From NCBI GenBank assembly GCA_902778145.1, contig CACYWW010000006.1, positions 1 through 59,468 on the forward strand: DNA of 59,468 bases, in the 5' to 3' direction. The notes beneath the pieces are model-generated. The model saw nothing but the letters and a program-made list of their open reading frames with translations. It did no database searches and was not told the DNA's origin. Shown in pieces: positions 54,801 through 59,468 of the stretch. The stretch is from an uncultured Ruminococcus sp. GTDB taxonomy: Bacteria > Bacillota > Clostridia > Oscillospirales > CAG-272. The position numbers and the translations under genes are program-made. The stretch's first letter is position 1, and the number at the start of each line of letters is the position of its first letter.

Positions 54801-55393
54801 GACGCACGTTTGAAACGTCCGTCAGCGTTACGGTGCCGACGCCGTCCGTACAGCTCGGATCTCTTTCGTACACGGTGACGTTCGACGTCCACGGCGATTA
54901 TGACAGAGACATACTTCCGTTCTGCTACAAGACGGAGGTCAGCCGTCCTTCGATTTCGGTCGACGTTGCGTCGATGGGAGATTTCGGTGACGGAACGTAC
55001 GACGAAAGCGATCTGAATATGTATATCGGCAGACCCGATAACGCCGCTCAGAACAGCAATATAGCGTATTTCAGCTACTGGGACGTCAGCTTCAAGCAGC
55101 CCGGCACGTACGATCTGCCGGGGACCGTCTATTACAACGGAGTTGAGATCATAACCTTCACGATGCGCGTGACGGTGAAGATGAAGATGGCGGCGGCGTC
55201 AAACGGAAACTATCTGCGTGCCGACCATTACGAGTCGTCAAAGAGTCTGACGACGATACCGTCGTCCGTCACAAATCTCGCCGTGTCCGAAATATGGCTG
55301 AGCGGAAAAGCGTACACAAGCGGAACGTACGTCTGGGGCAAGGTCACGTACAACGGAAAGACCGGCTGGGCGGCGATATTCCATTGGAAATAA
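51866..55393 (+). CDS. Lipid-anchored subtilisin-family serine protease with six Ig-like repeats
   Basis: 1175 residues. A signal peptide ends at Cys20 (L-Q-S-C). A short Thr/Pro-rich linker and a prodomain-like region (about 65-155) lead to an S8 catalytic domain with D195 (AVVDTGVELSH), H229 (GHGTHVAG), oxyanion N313 (AAGNDYG) and S379 (SGTSMATPH), all intact. Six Big_3-type repeats of about 77 residues follow (about 435-905), each with a T-G-E-x-L-D-x-x-G-L core and ending in V-T-V-x-Y-x-G-K. Another Ig-like region and an SH3-like terminus (about 1110-1175) complete it. It starts at the base after the LOG stop, and should cleave proteins at the cell surface. Confidence 0.88.
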   Translation: MKKCRFASLALVVLLLLQSCVFIHPYDTETDGTTEPSTEAVAPVTGSETTGEVTDAPGPDPSGSAEAFAASLSRIVKENGTGDGISGMDGGSTRIIVKEKADLTGFSPVEVIEDPYGYKIYQFATPEEATAFKNTQEWNPEVQFAEEDGSLGSDGNDVTELSTGSWGTSYVEASALSAHVRSKGKNSRTVVAVVDTGVELSHSMLASRIESSGIDYVDGDTRADDMKGHGTHVAGIIVDCTQDLDVMILPVRVLNENGKGSAIAIANGVRYAADRGASVINLSLGGPKYYAVIHDAIVYAIDKGSVVCIAAGNDYGRDTADCCPACETYPGAVVVSSLDKKELLSDFSNVGASVDVCAPGGAIMSSVMGNQYGVKSGTSMATPHIAAEAAMLCQLYPYMTPSEIEGLIKTNVKDLGAAGRDDKYGAGAAKFSLGTKDIPVTVTSVELLSGASKRDYYTGDTTDTAGVSLKVSYSDKTVKTVNSGFSVSPDRLNAAGSQTVTLTYGGKSVTYTVNVTQTRITELKIAGSAKVTQFFIGSRIDTTGLVLEAGYNNGSKRSVTSGYTVSPAVLDKAGVQTVTVTYDGMTVKYDVTVSNITLSKIEIKTQPSKKNYTQGERLDTAGLVLSAIYNDGSKRDFSSGYTYSPSLLNKAGSQTVTVTYNGKTATFTVNVAEPVVLSSVTVSKAPDKTVYMTGEKLDTKGLTLILRYSDGTTRSVTGGFTCSPDVFTTAGQQAVTVSYDGKSAAFTVTVKEPAVLSSISVSRLPSKTVYVTGEKLDTSGMQITLNYSDGTKQTLTEGFTCSPVSLGTVGTQKITVTYGKFTADFNVTVNVAEVSSIEVKTHPSKTVYYVGDVLDPSGLSIVAVYNNGERKTVTDGFECTADMNAAGSRQVTVSYAGKSASFTVNVKAPSVTGLTPQYRMAPGVIKTFNVSTDPAGLNIKWTVSGDAIELFDKKDSYVMIRSVKAGSSATLTGTVEYNGRTFETSVSVTVPTPSVQLGSLSYTVTFDVHGDYDRDILPFCYKTEVSRPSISVDVASMGDFGDGTYDESDLNMYIGRPDNAAQNSNIAYFSYWDVSFKQPGTYDLPGTVYYNGVEIITFTMRVTVKMKMAAASNGNYLRADHYESSKSLTTIPSSVTNLAVSEIWLSGKAYTSGTYVWGKVTYNGKTGWAAIFHWK

Positions 55394-55404
55394 AAAAAAG
55401 TGAT
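55370..55404 (+). repeat. 35-bp segment at the protease 3' end, repeated near the window end
   Basis: The last codons and stop of the protease plus AAAAAGTGAT recur at 59202-59234 with two substitutions and a two-base gap. The shared segment ends exactly where the MITE-like element begins. Confidence 0.85.
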
Positions 55405-55546
55405 GGGGCTGTCGCAAGTTATGATTCTTGCGCTTGGCTCTATACAAATGTAACAAAAAATCAGTCTCGCACATTAATAACGAGACTGATTTTTTGTTGA
55501 TACTGAACAGGCTGTTCACGGCTTGTTAATGCTATGCGACAGCCCC
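55405..55546. mobile_element. MITE-like element with 12-bp perfect terminal inverted repeats
   Basis: 142 bases bounded by GGGGCTGTCGCA (55405-55416) and TGCGACAGCCCC (55535-55546). The ends resemble insertion-sequence termini. Inside is a perfect 16-pair hairpin (55454-55469 with 55481-55496) containing TCAGTCTCG/CGAGACTGA and flanked by A6 and T6, so it can terminate transcription in either direction. Smaller stems are GCAAG/CTTGC and GAAC/GTTC. No transposase and no clear target duplication are seen. Confidence 0.65.
55454..55496. terminator. Bidirectional terminator-like hairpin inside the MITE-like element
   Basis: CAAAAAATCAGTCTCG pairs perfectly with CGAGACTGATTTTTTG around an 11-base loop. 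It would end the protease transcript. Confidence 0.8.
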
Positions 55547-55662
55547 TTTATTTTACAAAGCGAGGGCATGATGAATATAACTTTATACGGCGCGTCCTCG
55601 GACAGAATGGACGCAAAATACAAGCAAGCCGTGTTTTCACTCTGAGAGATCATTGCTGAAAA
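55545..55662 (+). pseudogene. Broken duplicate of the LOG gene start
   Basis: 97% identical to 51291-51408. The copied frame starts at ATG 55568 and is stopped by TGA at 55643-55645, where GGA of the parent has become TGA, leaving 25 codons. Homology then ends at GAAAA. No ribosome-binding change is obvious, but the product would be non-functional. Confidence 0.92.
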
Positions 55663-55681
55663 AAACACGCAGGCATATTTT
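55653..55681 (+). promoter_or_regulatory. Weak candidate promoter of the second sigma factor
   Basis: TTGCTG (55653-55658), 17-base spacer, TATTTT (55676-55681). The -35 lies in the duplicated LOG fragment, so the duplication may have supplied part of this promoter. A nearby GTAACC (about 55697) recalls an ECF -35, but the spacing to the following CGTT is too short. Confidence 0.3.
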
Positions 55682-55758
55682 TTTGATATCCCCGTAACCT
55701 TTTTTGAAAAACGTTGCTTAATTGGTTGAAGGACCTTCGAAAACGAAAGGATAAAACA

Positions 55759-56319
55759 ATGGATGACAGCAACATAGTCGATCTCTATCTGCAGAGAAAC
55801 GAAGACGCGCTGGTCGAGACTGACAAAAAATACGGAAAAAAGCTGCTTTCCCTGTCCTTCGGCATCACCGGAGACGAAAGGGACGCGGAGGAATGCAAAA
55901 ACAGTACATATTTACAAGCCTGGAACAGCATCCCTCCTCATGAACCGAGGCAGTATCTTTTTCCGTTCCTTTCCCGTATCATCAGGCATCTGTCACTCAA
56001 CGTATGCAAAAGCCGCGGTACTCAGAAGCGCGGCGCTGTCTGCGTCGAGCTGACGGAGGAGCTTGAAAACTGTATACCTTCACAGGACGACGTGGAAAGC
56101 AGACTCGATGATATGGCGATCAAAAAGGCACTGAACGATTTTCTTTCGTCGCTGCCGAAAAACAGCCGTATGGTCTTCATGCGCAGATATTATTACTGCG
56201 ACAGCATATCGACCATAGCGGAAGGAATGGATATGAGCGAGAGCAGCGTCAAGGTCGTCCTTCACAGGTGCCGCGAAAAACTGCTGTCATATCTGACAAA
56301 GGAGGGGATAGAACTGTGA
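55759..56319 (+). CDS. RNA polymerase sigma factor, sigma-70/ECF family (second module)
   Basis: 186 residues. Region 2 is at about 15-75, and region 4 at about 125-180 with the helix-turn-helix SISTIAEGMDMSESSVKVVL. The ATG at 55759 follows GAAAGG; an upstream in-frame ATG at 55714 lacks a ribosome binding site. It is only distantly similar to the sigma factor at 162, but the layout is the same: its stop overlaps the start of a membrane-anchored partner (GTGA). Confidence 0.85.
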   Translation: MDDSNIVDLYLQRNEDALVETDKKYGKKLLSLSFGITGDERDAEECKNSTYLQAWNSIPPHEPRQYLFPFLSRIIRHLSLNVCKSRGTQKRGAVCVELTEELENCIPSQDDVESRLDDMAIKKALNDFLSSLPKNSRMVFMRRYYYCDSISTIAEGMDMSESSVKVVLHRCREKLLSYLTKEGIEL

Positions 56320-59159
56320 AAAGCAAAGACCTGCTTGAAAAAATAGAGCTGGCGGACGATAAATACATCAACAGCACGGCGGATTATAAAAAGAAGAACA
56401 GAGCCGCCGTCAACAGGATAATTTCGATCGCCGCGGCCGCCCTGCTCGTCGCGGCATCCATACCCGGAGCGGTGTATATAATCACTTCCATAAACAGAAA
56501 GATTGATCCGGCAGCGCCCGTCGTCACCGACGGCGGATCGACCGTGGTATACGGCACGGACACCGATACCGAAGGGACCGGCGCCGTAACCGTCACGGAA
56601 TATCACGATACGGATACGGAACCTGCGTCGCAGTACAATGATATAGACAGATTTCTGCTCGGACTTTCCGGTCGTGTACTTGACGATACGGAAATAGAAC
56701 AGCTGATCCTCGACCTTGAACAGAAGGGTCATCAGGACGATTATTTCACGTACTGCGTGCTGATGCTTAAGGATGGAAAAAGAGATCAGGAGCTGCTCAA
56801 CTGCGCCGGCCATTTCATAAACATATTCGCCCGGTATTATCCGGATCTTTATACGTGTAATGACTCGATCATGAATAATGTCATTACTATCGTGGGAAAA
56901 CCCGATCCGGGATCGGATTCGTACGGTACGTATTATACCGATTGGTATGACTATCTGATCAAACGGCTTGATTTGTATGCCTCCGGGATCACGGAAGAGA
57001 GAGCCCGCGAATTTGATTATTTTTATAAACTGATGACCCTGAACGGTTACACGGAATGGAACCATGAAAAAACTCCCGCACAGGCGGTCGAGGAATCGCT
57101 CAGATCGATGTTCGAAGTATACAACGCCGTTTACAGCGGCATACCGATGCCGGATACCGAAATAGAGCCGGTCTCCGCTCCGTATGAGAAGGAGCTGCAG
57201 GAGAAGATAAAGAGCTTCTGGGGAGACGAGGAGCGCGACTTCGTAAAAAGCTCGGTGACGCTATCCGAATATAAGAAAAAACTCAAAAACAGCATGCAGT
57301 CCTATATCGATCTGTATGTTGACGATACGAAGTATTTCATAACCGTAGGCGAAACGGTATATCTTACGACGGCAAAGGATACGGACGCCGACGCGGACAG
57401 ATATGAATTCGTTGAAATAACGAAAATAAACGAGCCGGAGGTAACGATGCGCTCCGTATACGGTGACGCAAAGGTCCTTCATAACGGAGCGGAGGAGAGC
57501 TTCCATTACAGCTTTTACGACGCGTACCAGGTCAGCTATTCAAAATGTGATAACGGCAGATTTGCGCTGGATGAGCATATAATTGTATTCAGAGGCGAAA
57601 AATCCGTAGTATACGCGATAGACAGGATCATCGGAACAAACGACTTCCCGGGCGTCGCATATACGTGCTGCAGTCAGCTGAAGGAGACGACGGTCAGCTA
57701 CGTCGCGTCGCATTACTTTGAGGAAACGGATGAAAAGACCAGAGCTGCCATGTCCGCGCTGCTGCATCAGTGTGCAGGAAGGGACGAATTCTCTTATTAC
57801 GATCTGCTCGGCAGCGAAACAGCCGACTCTTTCAGCCGCACGGAGGACGGAACTTATATTTTCAACGGTAATTACGTTAAGGAACGGTCAGCGTGGATCG
57901 ACAAATTCACCGAGGCGGTCAAAGAAGAGGTGAAGAACAGATATAAAGAGGAAATAGAGGAATATTTCCCGACGATATATATGTTCTTATCCGATATAGG
58001 TTTTGACGGATACAAACCCGGTGAGCCGGATCTCGCATTAAGGTCGCGCAAGGTCATAAACGAGGCGCTGACGCTTGCGAACGCGGTTTTGGGCGGTCTG
58101 GGAAGATACGATGAAACGTCGGTAATATACGGCGACAAGGAGACCGGAAACCTTGAATATCCGGAAGCCGTCGCGAAGATCATCGAAAACAACGGTATAG
58201 AATACTGGGAAGGCATCAGCACGCAGGCGCAGGGCTTCAAGACCGCGGACGAATGGAAACAGTATTATAAAAAGATACTTCCCGCCGACGTGGTCGAGGG
58301 CGCGATAAGGAACACAGGACGCTTCATTATTGCCGACGGGATCGTATATACGTCTTCATACGGCGGTGAAAGCTATTACGGGATAGATATATTGAACGTC
58401 AGAAAGACGGGCGATAAGAACGGGCACGCGATCCTTGCGACGGACGTGCGGATCCCGCTCGGTATGAGCTACTATACGCAGCAGGTAACGTTCGAGGTGG
58501 TCGAGGAGAACGGAGAGATCCGCATCGTCGGCGGCACGTTCATAGACATATTCTTAAAGGACGGCGCGACGGATGGCAAGGCGGCGCTGACGGTCTACGA
58601 GCTCATCAGAGCTCAGGAGATCCTGTACGACGGAAATATTAATTTCACGAGCTTCCAGGGCTATGAAAACTTCATAAAAGTCATAAACGATAAAAGTGAA
58701 CTTGAAGAATATATAAAATTCGTGTCTAAAGATGAACCCGTACCGGACGTGCCGGATGAACTTTATCCGCTGTACGTCTACGTCGGCTGGTCGTCAAAGA
58801 CATCGTGGGAATGGACACTTGAAAAGATGCTGCCGGAGGGATATTACGATATTATGATAACGAATAATAAAAACGTTGTTCCTATGAAATACTCGTACCT
58901 TCTGATCTCGGCAAACGTCGATAAGAAAACGACGCCTTTGATAGGCTCCGCGGATAAGATCACCGTTACAGACGTGTATAACAGTATGAAAGTGCTGTCG
59001 CGGGACGGCGATAAGATCACCGTATCGCTCGACTTTGTAAGAGAGGAAAACGGCAAGAGCAAAAACGTTACGTATACGTTCGAGCTTGAAAAGAACGCCG
59101 GATTATATCTTAAGCTCACCGGCGGAACGTTCGACTCTGAGGTCCTGCTCGGAAAATAA
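56316..59159 (+). CDS. Very large anti-sigma-like single-pass membrane protein
   Basis: 947 residues starting at GTG (56316), which overlaps the sigma stop and follows AAAGGAGGGG. A cytoplasmic N-terminus (about 1-30) is followed by one membrane span (about 32-55), a Thr/Asp-rich linker (about 66-105) and an extracytoplasmic part of about 840 residues. That part is rich in Tyr, Asp, Glu and Lys and contains no domain I recognise; two regions look like beta-rich modules (about 330-480 and 650-780). Topology and coupling suggest it holds the sigma factor at the membrane and senses an outside signal. This is far larger than usual anti-sigma factors. Confidence 0.7.
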   Translation: MKSKDLLEKIELADDKYINSTADYKKKNRAAVNRIISIAAAALLVAASIPGAVYIITSINRKIDPAAPVVTDGGSTVVYGTDTDTEGTGAVTVTEYHDTDTEPASQYNDIDRFLLGLSGRVLDDTEIEQLILDLEQKGHQDDYFTYCVLMLKDGKRDQELLNCAGHFINIFARYYPDLYTCNDSIMNNVITIVGKPDPGSDSYGTYYTDWYDYLIKRLDLYASGITEERAREFDYFYKLMTLNGYTEWNHEKTPAQAVEESLRSMFEVYNAVYSGIPMPDTEIEPVSAPYEKELQEKIKSFWGDEERDFVKSSVTLSEYKKKLKNSMQSYIDLYVDDTKYFITVGETVYLTTAKDTDADADRYEFVEITKINEPEVTMRSVYGDAKVLHNGAEESFHYSFYDAYQVSYSKCDNGRFALDEHIIVFRGEKSVVYAIDRIIGTNDFPGVAYTCCSQLKETTVSYVASHYFEETDEKTRAAMSALLHQCAGRDEFSYYDLLGSETADSFSRTEDGTYIFNGNYVKERSAWIDKFTEAVKEEVKNRYKEEIEEYFPTIYMFLSDIGFDGYKPGEPDLALRSRKVINEALTLANAVLGGLGRYDETSVIYGDKETGNLEYPEAVAKIIENNGIEYWEGISTQAQGFKTADEWKQYYKKILPADVVEGAIRNTGRFIIADGIVYTSSYGGESYYGIDILNVRKTGDKNGHAILATDVRIPLGMSYYTQQVTFEVVEENGEIRIVGGTFIDIFLKDGATDGKAALTVYELIRAQEILYDGNINFTSFQGYENFIKVINDKSELEEYIKFVSKDEPVPDVPDELYPLYVYVGWSSKTSWEWTLEKMLPEGYYDIMITNNKNVVPMKYSYLLISANVDKKTTPLIGSADKITVTDVYNSMKVLSRDGDKITVSLDFVREENGKSKNVTYTFELEKNAGLYLKLTGGTFDSEVLLGK

Positions 59160-59164
59160 ACGAT

Positions 59165-59194
59165 GCGCGTCAGCCGGAAGCCCGGCTCACGCGC
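59165..59194 (+). other. Twelve-pair hairpin after the second anti-sigma-like gene
   Basis: GCGCGT-C-AGCCGG and CCGGCT-C-ACGCGC pair around AAGC. It is placed like a terminator but lacks a T-run, so it may be the first unit of the following hairpin array. Confidence 0.55.
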
Positions 59195-59201
59195 CGACCC
59201 G

Positions 59202-59234
59202 GCGGCGATATTCCGTTGGTAATAAAAAAGTGAT
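59202..59234 (+). repeat. Second copy of the 35-bp protease-end segment
   Basis: GCGGCGATATTCC, TTGG and AATAAAAAAGTGAT match 55370-55404. Here the segment is not coding and is followed by CCGCAAGG instead of the MITE-like element. Confidence 0.85.
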
Positions 59235-59468
59235 CCGCAAGGCGATCAGCCTTAGCCGACTGTTCCAAAGGACAGTCGGCAACGAAATCCACCCCTGCGG
59301 GGTGGGTGAAATCGCCTGCGGCGGAGGAACGAAGTTCGGCTTCACCGAGCTGAAAAAAACGGCCCGTTAGCCGACTGTTCTGAAGGACAGTCGGCAGTTA
59401 TGAGTTCCGCTTACGCGGAACATTATTAGCGCTGACGCGCGTTATGATTGCTTCGCAAGTTATGAGTG
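59235..59468. repeat. Second hairpin array, running off the window
   Basis: Successive hairpins: GCCGACTGT/ACAGTCGGC twice (59254-59280 and 59369-59395), CCACCCC/GGGGTGG, CGCC/GGCG, TCGG/CCGA, AACGG/CCGTT, GTTCCGC/GCGGAAC, GCGC/GCGC and TTGC/GCAA. In the last part they are separated by four copies of an N-TTATGA-like linker (starting 59397, 59421, 59440, 59459). TTGCTTCGCAA is also a unit of the array at 11499-11674, where the linker is different. No coding sequence is seen. Confidence 0.75.

Noticed and set aside
55294-55500. Open frame across the protease end and MITE-like element
   Set aside because: Out of phase with the protease, crosses a strong terminator hairpin and has no ribosome binding site.

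Overview
The window reads as chromosome of an uncultured Clostridia-type Firmicute (Bacillota). The grounds are the Gram-positive order of the S10-spc-alpha ribosomal cluster (secY-adk-map-KOW gene-infA-rpmJ-rpsM-rpsK-rpsD-rpoA-rplQ), a zinc-type S14, a ClpE-like chaperone, strong AGGAGG ribosome binding sites, lipoprotein signal peptides, and housekeeping promoters with 17-nt spacers. The family placement is inference, because no 16S gene is present.

Layout. 1-4730: a divergent promoter region, an ECF sigma factor with an anti-sigma-like membrane partner (probably frameshifted at its 3' end), then a promoter driving a wall-spanning barnase lipoprotein, its barstar inhibitor and an Ig-domain surface protein. 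4801-8821: a small membrane protein and a two-gene heterodimeric ABC exporter. 8857-11750: mgtE behind a structured leader, a TIM-barrel sugar isomerase, then a symmetric array of hairpins and a bidirectional terminator. 11751-17611 (minus strand): phospho-sugar mutase and two large lipoproteins. 17718-34073: a complete ribosomal protein/secY/rpoA cluster of 31 genes. 34189-47762: ruvCAB, an rRNA-type methyltransferase, the ECF transporter energising module, truA, a DUF5711-like protein, CvpA, a ClpE-like AAA+ unfoldase and a catalytically dead P-type ATPase. 47781-55393: an orphan BMP-type lipoprotein, a stand-alone EF-G paralogue, a LOG-family protein and a lipoprotein subtilisin with six Ig-like repeats. 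55394-59468: a MITE-like element, a duplicated and broken copy of the LOG gene start, a second sigma/anti-sigma-like pair, and a second hairpin array that runs off the window.

The most unusual items are: (1) an intact 917-residue P-type ATPase that has lost every catalytic motif (45009-47762); (2) an intergenic array at 11499-11674 in which four copies of GCTAAATT face four copies of the reverse complement, with a hairpin in every interval, so the RNA could fold as a ladder of four-way junctions; (3) a lipid-anchored barnase with all active-site residues and an adjacent barstar; (4) an mgtE leader with mutually exclusive hairpins; (5) a MITE-like element whose two ends coincide with the edges of two duplicated segments. 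The ribosomal and recombination genes are ordinary and confidently assigned.
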